22,402 nucleotides of DNA, taken from positions 1 to 22,402 of the forward strand of contig LXFE01002958.1 in the NCBI GenBank assembly GCA_001929475.1, given 5' to 3'. How positions within the stretch are numbered: the first letter of the stretch is position 1; each line of letters opens with the position of its first letter. A program made the position numbers and the translations under genes. The notes under the pieces were generated by a model. That model was given only the letters and a program-made list of their open reading frames with translations, made no database searches and was not told where the DNA came from. Shown here piece by piece: positions 10,462 through 19,189 of the stretch. The stretch comes from Neolecta irregularis DAH-3 (taxonomy: Eukaryota > Ascomycota > Neolectomycetes > Neolectales > Neolectaceae).

Positions 10462-11004
10462 ATGAGTCACGGTACTCCCGGGTTTTTCTGCGTTGTGGCT
10501 CATACCTATAGTCGCTAAAGGAGAAAAGCAAGGCGAAGAACCCGCCATCAAGGTTCACAGAATCCGGATCACCCTCACTTCTCGAAATGTCAAGAACCTC
10601 GAGAAAGGTATGGTGTGGTTTTGGATAGCTTATCTTACTAGTAGTCTGTCATGATCTTATTTCTCGCGCGAATGATAAACGACTCCGAGTAAAAGGACCT
10701 GTCCGTCTTCCAACGAAAATATTGACTATTTCTACCCGAAAATGTACGCCCTTCTTTGCTCCAAGCCACATATTAAATATCCAAGCTCCCAATGGTGAGG
10801 GTACTAAGTCTTATGATCGTTTCGAAATGAAAATCCATAAGAGATTAATCGAGTAAGTTCTTCTAATCACGAAATAATCATTAATCTTTCAGTCTCGACT
10901 CACCTTCCGAGACTGTGAAGCAAATCACATCAATCCAAATTGAACAAGGCGTAGAGGTCGAAGTGACGATCCAGTCGTCTGGAAACGCGCCAGAATTTCA
11001 ATAA
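10462..11004 (+). CDS. RPS20: 40S ribosomal protein S20 (uS10), 5 exons
   Basis: Small-subunit head protein, uS10 family. Exons: 10462-10471 (10 nt), 10512-10607, 10645-10743, 10786-10852 and 10893-11004, with introns of 40, 37, 42 and 40 nt; 127 aa. Spliced reading gives [69 protein letters not shown] and [11 protein letters not shown], a continuous S20 sequence. Without removal of 10744-10785 the conserved TRK-(T/S)P-x-GEG segment would be broken. The start is fixed by the tiny first exon (MSH plus one base), because no other ATG lies in front of the conserved part. After VEVTI the protein carries a short extra tail ending in GNAPEFQ that most family members lack, and the usual IEPG is IEQG here. 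Confidence 0.95.
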
Positions 11005-11112
11005 ATGCTATATATTTTGAAATAAAAAGTGTATCTGCGTGAATTATGAAGCCGCCGCACAGCTTTATGCCTTTAAATGAAACCCATTTCTCCCAGAGTT
11101 GAAACATGGACA

Positions 11113-12746
11113 TTACCGCACTGAAAGAGGTGGTTCAATCTCCGGTATCTTTCCTATGACAAACTTAGTGGCCTTGAAAGCCTCCAAAATTTCGGCTGGA
11201 AGATCGCTCTCTAAGGGAGGATCTGGAGCGCCTTGTTTAAGAAGTTTTCCACTGCTTTTTGTTGAACTTTGTGCTGGATTGCTGCCAAGTGAGGAGGCAG
11301 ATGTTGACCCAAAAGCGGGTTGTGTGGTTCCAAAACCACTGGTATTGGATCCAGATGCTGGCCAGGTTGATCCCGCTTGACTTGGTAAGGTCGCTGTTTG
11401 ATTGGCCGTTGGTTGATTCATTTGCTGATCAAACGTTGATTGCCCAAACACAGAAATTGGTCGTGATGATTGCCCAAATATTGATGTTGATTGAGCTGTT
11501 CCTGTTCCAAAGGCCGGAACTGAGGTGCTTGAAGTACCGAATGTGGTAGCATTCGCCGGAGCTGTTGTATTCGGCTGTGAAAATGGTGACTTTGGCTGAG
11601 TGGATTGGCCAAAGACTGCAACTTGCCCAAATGTTGAGCCAGTAGATGAAGTGGCCGAATTGGCGCCAAAAACTGACTTGGGTTGGCTGGTCTGTCCAAA
11701 ACATGACGTAGGAAGATTCGTCGAACCGAATACTGAAGTTGGTTTTCCTGTTTGACCAAATACAGATGCGGGTTGACTAGTTTGTCCGAATGTCGTCACT
11801 GGTGTGCTGGTCTGACCAAATGTTGAGGTAGCAGACGGTAGTGAAGTTTGTCCAAAAACTGAGGTGGGTTGATTACTAGAGAATGGCGATTTTGACGCTG
11901 TTGAACCAAATGTGCTTTGTCCAAAGACGGAATTTCCCAGCTGCGAGGGGGCTCCAAAAGCAGGCGTTGCACTGGATCCAAAGGAACTCGTAGCCTTGAA
12001 AGGAGAAGCTTGAGCAGAACTTTCGGATACTGACGAACTTTGTCCAAACGTCGAACTAGCTAATTGACTATTACTGCCAAATGTTGGTATTATTCCGCCT
12101 AATCCACTGACACTACCAAATGCAGATGGTCGAGCTGATTGACCAAGGGTTGAAACAGTAGTCGACCCAAATTTTGTACTATATGCATCCGTCTGCGTTG
12201 AAGCGGCGGGTTGAGTCGTCGCGTTTGAGGAGGAATTACGAGATGTGAGAGTTGCGAGCGCTGTTTTAAGATCGCTTAGTATATTGGACGTCTCGTTTTG
12301 GGTTTCGTTAATCATAGTTTGTACTTCACTTTCCTTGATATCAGTAGGTTTAATATCCAAGCCGTACGTATTGTTGCATCCTCCTAGAAGCCTGATACGC
12401 ATAAGCCTTTAATCGTAATTCTTCCGGCGAAATATCTCGACCGCTGATTAAAGCAAGGCCATCCCCTCGACCAGGAGTATAACTCGAAAATGGCCATAAT
12501 GGCCTCTCGGTCGTCAAATCTGTTCTTACCGAGTCTTCTCTTGTATGTAAGCCAAGTTTCTCGCCGTGATACTTGCGTAAATTGAGGAACACCAACTGGC
12601 TTTGAAACTGGGCTGTTTCCAATCAAAGCAGATTTTGTAACTCCCGGCGGTAATGCCTCGCCAATAAACGGCTGCCGATGTTCAAACCGACATGTTGAGG
12701 CGGTATTTCTGCAGTTTCCTTGGAGATAATACTTGCAAAGTGTCAT
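11113..12746 (-). CDS. NUP42: NUP42-type FG nucleoporin with CCCH zinc finger, 3 exons
   Basis: Cytoplasmic-face nucleoporin for mRNA export, partner of Gle1. Exons: 12746-12609, 12571-12368 and 12333-11113 with introns of 37 and 34 nt; 520 aa. Residues 4-23 form a CCCH finger (Cys4, Cys12, Cys19, His23) directly at the start, as in NUP42. A family segment with TDLTTERPLWPFSSYTPGRG and SPEELRLKAYAYQ follows. Exon 3 is a Ser/Thr/Gln-rich FG domain with about 23 FG dipeptides, many as VFGQT or TFGQT. The last 33 residues include LPAEILEAFKATKFVIGKIP, matching the Gle1-binding motif at the C-terminus of yeast and human NUP42. The first intron was chosen because it links the two frames in phase with a normal donor and acceptor; its exact position is the least certain point. 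The gene converges on RPS20 (108 bp apart) and is divergent from the ELYS-like gene. Confidence 0.9.
11420..12180 (-). repeat. FG-repeat coding region of NUP42
   Basis: A degenerate in-gene repeat encodes spaced FG dipeptides, with a core around VFGQT(S/G)xPxS. The most regular part (about 11690-11860) shows successive units FGQTSQPASVFGQTGKPTSV. It is a natively unfolded, transport-factor-binding domain rather than a mobile or satellite repeat. Confidence 0.85.
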
Positions 12747-12898
12747 TTATGGTGTGACAACACACGATTTGGGTTGCAACCAACAACGACCCAGTCGGTT
12801 TTGACTTTTTACTCTTTCTAAACAACCAAAAGTATATTATAGCTCCATGGAAGATGCATGTCAACCGAATCCAAACCAATGATTTATGCTGACGCTTG

Positions 12899-13919
12899 AT
12901 GCAGATTGATCGCTTCGCTACCACTTTTTCCCTAAACCCGTCTATTTTCCCATATTCGAAATCCCTTGTAGCTACGATCACCCGTCGCAGAGAACAACTA
13001 GGCCAATTATTCATTGATCTATTCTTGACGCAACTCGCGCAACTTCCGAATGCACCGTCGTTTTATCCTCCTAAGTCGCTGCCGGATCTCAAGAATTTGT
13101 ATGCACAAATCGATCAGAGCAATTTAAATCCACTACAGAAACAGTCTTATTATTACTATTTATTAAAAGATTGGGGTGCGATGGCTGAAAAATACGCAAA
13201 TTCGATGCAAATTCCCGAGACATATAGACGTTTAATAGATGGATTCTTTTCCATGGATCGCTTTGAATTTGAGGTATATCGATTACGCCTCGAATGATTT
13301 GACAGGATCCAGGACGCGGTTCGACATCTTTCTACGCCATCTCTATACCCCAACTTTTCAGATAAGATAATCGAGACCTTTATTCGGTTTGGAGGAGAGA
13401 ATGGCGCGTTGTTAGCTCTAACTTTTATCAATTCTGCGCAACCTCCTTTGACTTTGGATAATACAATCAAATTGTATGTTTTAGCGATGGTGGACATGAA
13501 CTTGGCATCTGCTTTCATGTACTATGTGAGTGGCAATTGTACAATTAATGCTAACTGCTTAGAGAACATGTCCCGCACATTTACGACACGACCTTTTCAC
13601 TAGCATAATAGACTTTTGTCTTGATCGGAATTCAGGGTCACATATGATGCAGTTACTTGACCTCCCAATGTCTAAAGGTGAACAACAAATCTTTTCATCA
13701 CATCTAAAGGTCTCTGCACATCGACTTGCTTATGAGACTTTACTAGTTTGGAACATCCAACGTGGAAATCCTGTTGCTGCACTATCAATTGCTTCAAGTA
13801 TTGAATCTCGATCAAGCTCGCATGAGCATGGAAAGACTGCCCAGAGAAGAGAATTGATCAACGGACTAGAGAAGTCATTGACTTCTTTGCAGAGAGTAGC
13901 TCAACAACTGAATGTATGA
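12899..13919 (+). CDS. ELYS-like nucleoporin (fungal ELYS-like domain protein), 3 exons
   Basis: Small fungal relative of ELYS/MEL-28, a pore component associated with the Nup107-160 (Y) complex in other species. Exons: 12899-13273, 13313-13525 and 13563-13919 with introns of 39 and 37 nt; 314 aa. The start reads MQIDRFATTFSLNPSIFPYS, with an in-frame stop three codons before the ATG. Family-like segments are ITRRREQLGQLFIDLFL near the N-terminus, an all-helical middle with ALIAL-type repeats (GENGALLALTFINSAQPPL, YVLAMVDMNLASAFMYY), then LFTSIIDFCLD, LLDLPMSKGEQQIFSSHL and a coiled, charged C-terminus. The short length is typical of fungal proteins that have only the ELYS-like helical domain, without the beta-propeller and AT-hook regions of animal ELYS. 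The divergent partner, NUP42, is also a nucleoporin gene; the two ATGs are 152 bp apart. Assignment is by pattern, with no single invariant motif. Confidence 0.8.
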
Positions 13920-14063
13920 TGTCAAATAGTAGTTTTCAGAGGGGAGAAAATTTTGAGCTATTCTTTCTCAGATGACAAAACTTTGTTAGTGCCATACAGT
14001 ACATACACCTTGGTTTCCTTAAAAGGATTGCCTATACAAAGTTTGCTACACCTAGAAAATTTG

Positions 14064-15070
14064 TTAGCACCCAAGAGGAGATGACGGGAGCATACTCTTC
14101 AACCAGTTCAGGTACTCCTTTTGATCTTTTTGTACACAATATTCTGGAAGGAACGAAGCCATGGCAGTGTTGATTCCACGCACCTCAAGGTATCCTTCGA
14201 AAAGTGTTTGGATTTCCTGGTCGATCATGCGGAAATCAGGTCCAGGATAAAGCACTTGACGCTGATATTGCCCTTCGGCGGATTCGTAGGGAGCAATCTT
14301 GTTGGGGTTCATGAAAGAGACCGAATCGATTATGAATACTCCTTCATGAGCCGTAGTTTCAAATAAAAGTGAACCAGAGTTGGGCTGGGTTCTGATAAGT
14401 AGAGTTTACAATAATATGCTCAAACCTTTTCAACGAGGATCGAGCAATGTAAGGGGAAAGAGCGCGATTCTTCATCCTCATCCTCGTCGTCGTTCTCGTT
14501 CTCGTTCTTGTTCTCATCCTCATCTTCATCTGATTCCTCATCTGACTGGGCAGGTCGTCGAGCTGGCTTGCTTTCTTCATCTTCATCTTCATCCTCTAAT
14601 TCATCTTCAAATCTATCCAAATCATCATCCTGGCCGCGAGATTGGAGATCAGATATGTCAAAAGTAATTTTAATGCTGAGTTGATTAATATATTACTTAA
14701 AGTCACGGGGACATACTTTTCATTTCCATATTGTCGGGTGAGGGTAACTACACCATGGCCCTCTGTGTCATGAATTTTAAAAGGGCTGTTCTTGAAAAAC
14801 TCCTCAAAGCCACTTAGCTCGTCGAGTGTTTCTCTCATTTGCTTCTCATATGATATTTCTGACTGGAGTTTTGATTTTAATTGCGCTTCGACTTTTTTTA
14901 GCAAGATTTTACCCAGAGATGTATTTACCTGAGCTGGCATATCGAACTTGGCATGTTGAAAAGCAAGATGTCGATGGTTTGTAGAGCGTAGACGTGGACG
15001 GTCTAGTCAATGATGATATGAATGGCCTGACTGAGGTGGTTCGAATAGCTTTTCTAGCGATGGAATACAT
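14064..15070 (-). CDS. MAM33: MAM33/p32 family mitochondrial matrix acidic protein, 4 exons
   Basis: Homolog of yeast Mam33 and animal p32/C1QBP, a trimeric acidic protein of the mitochondrial matrix linked to mitoribosome function and respiration. Exons: 15070-14929, 14891-14717, 14675-14426 and 14384-14064 with introns of 37, 41 and 41 nt; 295 aa. Exon 1 encodes an Arg/Ser/Thr-rich, acid-free presequence starting MYSIARKAIRTTSVRPF and ending VRYASS, a clear mitochondrial targeting signal. The mature part begins EAQLKSKLQSEISYEKQM, then FKIHDTEGHGVVTLTRQYGN and NIKITFDISD. An Asp/Glu-rich stretch follows at about residues 122-175, then FPLHCSILVEKPNSGSLLFE, and the ending YPGPDFRMIDQEIQ, GYLEVRGINTAMASFLPEY and KDQKEYLNWLKSML, which is diagnostic. 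A later ATG at 14940 would give a protein without a targeting signal and would read through the first intron, so the start at 15070 is preferred. Confidence 0.93.
14468..14629 (-). repeat. Asp/Glu-rich low-complexity segment in MAM33
   Basis: GAT/GAA/GAG-rich triplet tract encoding about 54 residues (122-175), mostly Asp, Glu and Asn, interrupted by KPARRPAQ. An acidic loop at this place is normal for the p32 family, but this one is long and looks expanded by triplet slippage. Confidence 0.85.
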
Positions 15071-15908
15071 GGCGGCTAAGCGGACGAGAGTGGATGAGAT
15101 TTCAGAAAATTTAAATATTACTACTAAAAGTCACCGTTTGAGGAATATACATGAATTTGTAAAAGAGTACCGCAAATCTATGATGGAATATTATTGATAG
15201 ATATTTCAAGCCGTACTATATATTTCTCAGCGTTTTCGTCTTTGATATATAGTATGATGTGTAATAACTGTATAGAGAAAATTTCTGGTGAAGAATTTGA
15301 GAGAATAGCGAAACCCACTGGTTCTGATCACTGTGATATATATCTACACATAAAAGTGCTGGAAACTATCTATTGTTTTAAATCATTCTCTGTCGCAAGA
15401 GTGAGGTGGAAAAAGCTCGGCTGGAAATTTCTTTGCTAGAAAAACCATGCGTCCAAATGACCGAAATTTTTGAATTCTACAGTTTGAATGGCCACTTTAA
15501 GCGCAAAGAACGACATTTTTCTTGAATCTTATACTTGAATGTTGACTGAATTTGATATTCATTAAATGAGATTCGATATATCTGTGCCAACAATACAAGT
15601 TTACAGTTGGTCTGAGCAAGTCTCTTGAATAAATCTAGATACTATTTTAATAACGAGCTTGCTTTTTTAAGGACTGTTGTTGATTGGATTATATATATGG
15701 CGATGAAAAATATTTTCCTTGGTCATGAGATCCGATATTAAAATTCACGAATGCATTTCTCATTAGACCAACTAGGTAAATTATATATACGATCACGGTA
15801 ATAGTAGAAATGGAATACAAATTGCGTGTGGTAATAACTTGATCCGACGCATCAAATTCACCGACTCACAACCGCACTTTAGTCTCATACCCGCGACTTT
15901 AGGTTAAT
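15071..15908. other. AT-rich intergenic region between MAM33 and SmD1
   Basis: 838 bp, the longest gene-free stretch here, between divergent genes. It is visibly AT-rich, with several short TATA-like runs (TATATATA near 15691 and 15782) and small open frames lacking conserved content. No tRNA, rRNA or clear snoRNA features (paired C/D or H/ACA boxes with a stem) could be seen. The only structured element noticed is the inverted repeat at 15212-15256. It probably holds both promoters and 5' leaders. Confidence 0.6.
15212..15256. repeat. AT-rich inverted repeat (10-bp perfect arms)
   Basis: TACTATATAT at 15214-15223 is matched by ATATATAGTA at 15245-15254, a perfect 10-bp inverted repeat around a 21-nt loop. 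One G-T and one C-G pair extend it outwards. It lies about 145 bp upstream of the MAM33 ATG. Palindromes of this AT-rich type can arise by chance, and no function is implied. Confidence 0.5.
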
Positions 15909-16433
15909 ATGAAGCTCGTTCGGTAGAGGTTGCGCTGCACGGTCATTGCTAAAGATCCAGATTTTTAATGAAGTTGACGAATGAGAGTGTTCAAATTGAA
16001 CTGAAGAATGGTATTTCCATGATCAAATTTTCCACATCGACTTATGGGGAAATCAGGAACTGTCGTCAACGGGACGATTACTGCGGTTGATATGCAAATG
16101 TAAGAGCGATTTTCCCAAATGCAGGGGTATTGAAGATGTAGGAACACGCATGTCAAAAATGTCAAAATGACTGTCAGAGGTCGGGATCCGATTTCTCTCG
16201 ACACCTTGTCTATTCGAGGGAATAATATTCGCTATTTTATCCTACCAGACTCGCTACCTCTAGACACACTGCTGATCGACGATACGCCCAAACCGAAAAG
16301 ACGAACAAAAGAGGGTGCGTCTGCTGTTTCGTGCTAGTTTTTGTGCTGACGAGTCGGTTTAGGACCACGTGGACGGGGTCGAGGCCGTGGAAGAGGCCGT
16401 GGGGCGCCCAGAGGCCGAGGCCGAGGGTTTTAG
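15909..16433 (+). CDS. SMD1: Small nuclear ribonucleoprotein Sm D1, 5 exons
   Basis: Core Sm-ring protein of spliceosomal snRNPs. Exons: 15909-15922 (14 nt), 15961-16010, 16057-16099, 16142-16314 and 16363-16433 with introns of 38, 46, 42 and 48 nt; 116 aa, close to the human protein (119 aa). The spliced product begins [20 protein letters not shown] (Sm1 motif), continues [16 protein letters not shown] and [16 protein letters not shown], and has [20 protein letters not shown], the Sm2 motif specific to D1. It ends in [16 protein letters not shown] and an RG-dipeptide tail finishing APRGRGRGF. Arginines in this tail are the usual sites of symmetric dimethylation in D1. The protein of a splicing component is itself encoded in five small exons. 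H1 follows downstream in the same direction, 371 bp away. Confidence 0.97.
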
Positions 16434-16804
16434 GGACAGAATACGGTAAAGATTGTATAAAATCCGCTGTTTGTGAGTAAGAGTGGATGCATTCGAGACG
16501 TTAAATATTGATCTGTCTGTTTCCATCTTCCTTGCCAATAACGACTATATTCCTGCTAGTGAGATGCAGAATCTACTGCCGCAATCCATCTGCTGCTCTA
16601 TATCGCATCTTCAAAAAAGCCATAAATGGGGCAATTTTCCTAAAAAGGCGAAATCTGGTGGACTCTCAAAAGTGCGACAAAACGAAATGGCGCGCCTTGA
16701 TCCGAGTTCGCGCCAAATTCGTACATAAATCAACAACCACCACCCACCCGCGCACCACCTCCCCAATCTGATCTCCTCTATTTTGCTATTCGGAAATCTA
16801 AAAC
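16434..16804 (+). promoter_or_regulatory. Intergenic region: SmD1 3' end and histone H1 promoter
   Basis: 371 bp between tandem genes. The two overlapping open frames near 16483-16771 show no recognisable protein and are in different frames, so I treat them as chance. The last part before H1 is C-rich (CCACCACCCACCCGCGCACC). It also holds GGCGCGCC at 16689-16696 and TTCGCGCCAAA at 16707-16717, described separately. Confidence 0.5.
16707..16717 (-). promoter_or_regulatory. E2F-like site (TTTGGCGCGAA) upstream of histone H1
   Basis: Read on the minus strand this is TTTGGCGCGAA, an exact match to the E2F-type consensus TTTSGCGC, 88 bp before the H1 ATG; the palindrome GGCGCGCC lies 10 bp upstream. 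Fungi use MBF/SBF in place of E2F but recognise related CGCG cores. S-phase control of H1 is therefore plausible but unproven. Confidence 0.35.
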
Positions 16805-17578
16805 ATGCCCCCAAAGAAATCGCCTAAATCCATAAAAAAGGCCACCTCCCAGGCGGACCATCCTGCATGGAAAGACATGGTTGCCCAGGGAATCCAGCAG
16901 GTACGTTGTCTTTGTCGCATTGTCGTTGATGTCGCAATAGCTTAAAGAACGCCATGGTTCTAGCAGACCAGCCCTCAAGAAGTTTATTGCCTCTAACTTC
17001 AAGATCAATCCAGACAGTCTCGATGTACAATTCAATATGGCGATTCGAAGAGGCGTCGCACATGGTCTCTTTGTCTTTCCCAAAGGTTTTTCGCATCGAT
17101 ATATACAGTAACTAAGTTCACAGGGCCCTCTGGTGCCGTAAAATTGGCAAAGAAGGAAACTGCTGGTTCTGCCGAAAAGAAGACGGTTGTTGACAAGGTA
17201 CGTAACACTTCGCATGTTGACTTATGCCATAGAAACCAGCATCAAAGAAGACTCCCCCTACCAAGATTCCATCTACCAAAACTACAACTAAAAACCCAGT
17301 TGCAAAGAAAGCTATTGTCTCTAGAAAGGCGCCTACCGCCAAGAAACCGGTCGCGAAGAAACCTGGTGCAATGAATACACCAGTAAGTTCTTTTATATAA
17401 TAGCAAAGTTGCTTACTGTCAGACAAAGAAATCTGGTACTATGCACAAGATGGCCGAATCGACGCCTGTCGTCAAGACTAAATCAGGACGCGTATCAAAA
17501 CCCGCGGTAATATCTCAAAAAAAGAGTGCGACATCCGCGAAGAAGCCTTCACCCCGTAAATCACCAAAGAAGGCTTGA
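16805..17578 (+). CDS. Linker histone H1, 5 exons
   Basis: Chromatin linker histone. Exons: 16805-16900, 16941-17085, 17124-17197, 17233-17382 and 17423-17578, with introns of 40, 38, 35 and 40 nt; 206 aa. It begins MPPKKSPKSIKKATSQADHP. The winged-helix H15 domain follows (about residues 18-82): PAWKDMVAQGIQQ, LKERHGSSRPALKKFIASNF, NMAIRRGVAHGLFVFPKG, which fits the family pattern of helix 3 followed by the GxLxxxxG-type wing. The C-terminal tail is long, rich in Lys, Ala, Pro, Ser and Thr, with repeated AKKPVAKKP units and a final SPRKSPKK that resembles DNA-binding/CDK-target SPKK motifs. Linker histone genes of animals usually lack introns, but fungal ones are spliced as here. The single H1 gene pattern is usual for ascomycetes. 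Confidence 0.95.
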
Positions 17579-17891
17579 TTAATCTCTTTCATCTTCTCTT
17601 TTCCGCGGTTGTGTATTACTGCTGCCTCTCCATTTTCTCTTCTCCATCGTTGTGTATTACTACTACCTCGTCCACCTTGTAATCACAAGAATTATCCATT
17701 TTCTGTACAAAGTGATTTCTCTTTTGTTTTCCTGTCAAAGTCGTCTTGTAAATAGACCCTCATATTTCCTAGGGATTGATATTCCTCTGTTTTATTTATG
17801 TGGTGATACGATATCAAATATACATAATTCTGTGATTTTTTATTGGTTAATGATACAGATCAAGACTTGAAAATGAAAACATATTATGCTT
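17579..17891. other. Intergenic region downstream of H1 (3' UTRs of convergent genes)
   Basis: 313 bp between the stop codons of convergent genes. It contains an imperfect 39-bp tandem duplication (17590-17669) right after the H1 stop, then AT-rich sequence. The small open frames here show no conserved content. No clear poly(A) signal was assigned. Confidence 0.6.
17590..17669 (+). repeat. Imperfect tandem duplication in the H1 3' flank
   Basis: Two 39-bp units at 17590-17628 and 17631-17669 (period 41), sharing the core GTTGTGTATTACT and pyrimidine-rich flanks; I count 7 mismatches. They start 12 bp after the H1 stop, so they lie in the probable 3' UTR. Confidence 0.75.
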
Positions 17892-18984
17892 TTAGACGCG
17901 TTCTGGGGACTTGTAACGCGTACGATAATTATCTACATCTTTCTGAAGATCAGCCAACTGAGCAGCTAAATCCGATGCTGGTGATATCGCGCTTGTATCG
18001 AGATATGGCGACCTTCGTGGTGGCGGGAGTGGTGCTGCTGTAGAAGTGCGTTTGGAAAAAGGAATAGATATGGGTAGTTGTGAGTTTGATACTGCCACTT
18101 TTTCTGAAGATCGATGCCGGTTATGTGGAGGAACGGGAGCTTGAGATCGACCTGGGCTTTGTGAAATTTGGTTTCTGGACGCTGGTGGGATAACAGATGG
18201 TATGATTACGGGCTGCGGGCTTCTTATTGGAGGAGTAGGCGGTCGTCTTCGTGTTGAAGATGATCTTGACGTGCTTTTACCCTGCTGTTTGACTGATTCT
18301 GTTGCGAATGAAGGCTGGATAGCGTTCGAGATACGCGCAGTAACCATTTTCACAAAAGTATCGTGATCAATCTTGTTTGGTGTTTCATGGGGAGAAGGAC
18401 TTTGGGTGGTAAAACGACGAAAGGGGTTCTTGTTGGATGGATTATGAGAAAGACTTCTTGCTCGTTCGATCTCGGTATTATTATTTGGTGTTGGGCTGGT
18501 CAAAGATCGATGGCGTTGGGGTGGATTAGAAGTGGAAATTGGATTCACGGTACGCAACTTTGATCTTGGAGAACCGTGAAAGAGTAGTGCAGCTGGAACC
18601 GGAGCTGTATGGTAAACTTCTATTTCAAAAGCATAAATACCTTGAATGTGAATTAATGAGGTATCGACGAGCTCTCCTTGACTGACATGACCTGCCAATC
18701 GAAAAAGAGCATAAAACCCGGCTCTGTCTAGGCCATCTGTATGTTCCACGGCGTTTATCAACTACAAATCAGCCTGCTGATCTCCCATAGAATACCTCTG
18801 TCAATTCCTCAAGGTTCAAGTCCAGTCTCCGCAATATATTCAATACTTTACTCAGTGGCACAATCTCGGACGACCGTCCTTCCGCGTCGCAAGACTCTAA
18901 AGCCCGTTCAAAAGCAGCACTATACGAACGGAGTTCTTCGCCAGTAAGTTCCGAAGACTCCAGACTCAAATTGCCGTTCATCAT
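17892..18984 (-). CDS. Uncharacterised protein with EH/EF-hand-like N-terminus and proline-rich tail, 2 exons
   Basis: Not confidently named. Exons 18984-18796 and 18761-17892 with a 34-nt intron; 352 aa. The first about 100 residues look like an EH (Eps15-homology) or EF-hand pair: SSELTGEELRSYSAAFERAL, then SKVLNILRRLDLNLEELTEL and AVEHTDGLDRAGFYALFRLA with GHVSQGEL. The last part resembles the EH segment where a helix is followed by a short acidic loop and xFxxxLRLxGxxQxG. The middle has ALLFHGSPRSK. The rest is Ser/Pro/Arg-rich and probably disordered, with SH3-ligand-like RRRPPTPPIRSP and PLPPPRRSP. It ends in a short predicted coiled coil, AAQLADLQKDVDNYRTRY. An endocytic or cytoskeletal adaptor is a reasonable guess. 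The canonical Asn-Pro-Phe-binding Trp and clear calcium ligands are not obvious. It is divergent from RAD54. Confidence 0.8.
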
Positions 18985-19189
18985 GGAGGTCAAGTTTAGT
19001 TTTTCGCGATATGGTTCGGAACTTACAGCTTGTCTTTACAAAGACGTCAATACCCCGGATCGGACGCACATGCCCCGGTGCCCATCTCGATAATTTAAAA
19101 CAACACTAAATATCCTGCAAATTCATCTACTACTTGAACAAGTCTATGTACAGATCAGAGTTGGTAGTTTGTAAATATATATAGAAAAA

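Noticed and set aside
11400-12200. Repetitive tract considered as a satellite or CRISPR-like array
   Set aside because: The repeats are degenerate, in frame with the codons and encode FG dipeptides of NUP42; there are no identical repeats with unique spacers.
12846-12898. Possible extra 5' exon of the ELYS-like gene starting at the ATG at 12847
   Set aside because: Although GCTGAC...ATGCAG just before the chosen start looks like a branch site and acceptor, splicing from the available GT donor leads straight to a stop codon.
14994-15197. Plus-strand open frame of 68 codons that looks like a small helical protein
   Set aside because: It is exactly antisense to the MAM33 presequence exon (15070-14929), which is strongly supported by the in-phase intron and the mitochondrial targeting pattern.
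15194-15439. Open frame of 81 codons in the MAM33-SmD1 gap
   Set aside because: AT-rich, no recognisable domain, and no exon partner in the neighbouring sequence.
16483-16771. Two overlapping open frames before histone H1
   Set aside because: They overlap in different frames, show no family resemblance and occupy the H1 promoter and probable leader.
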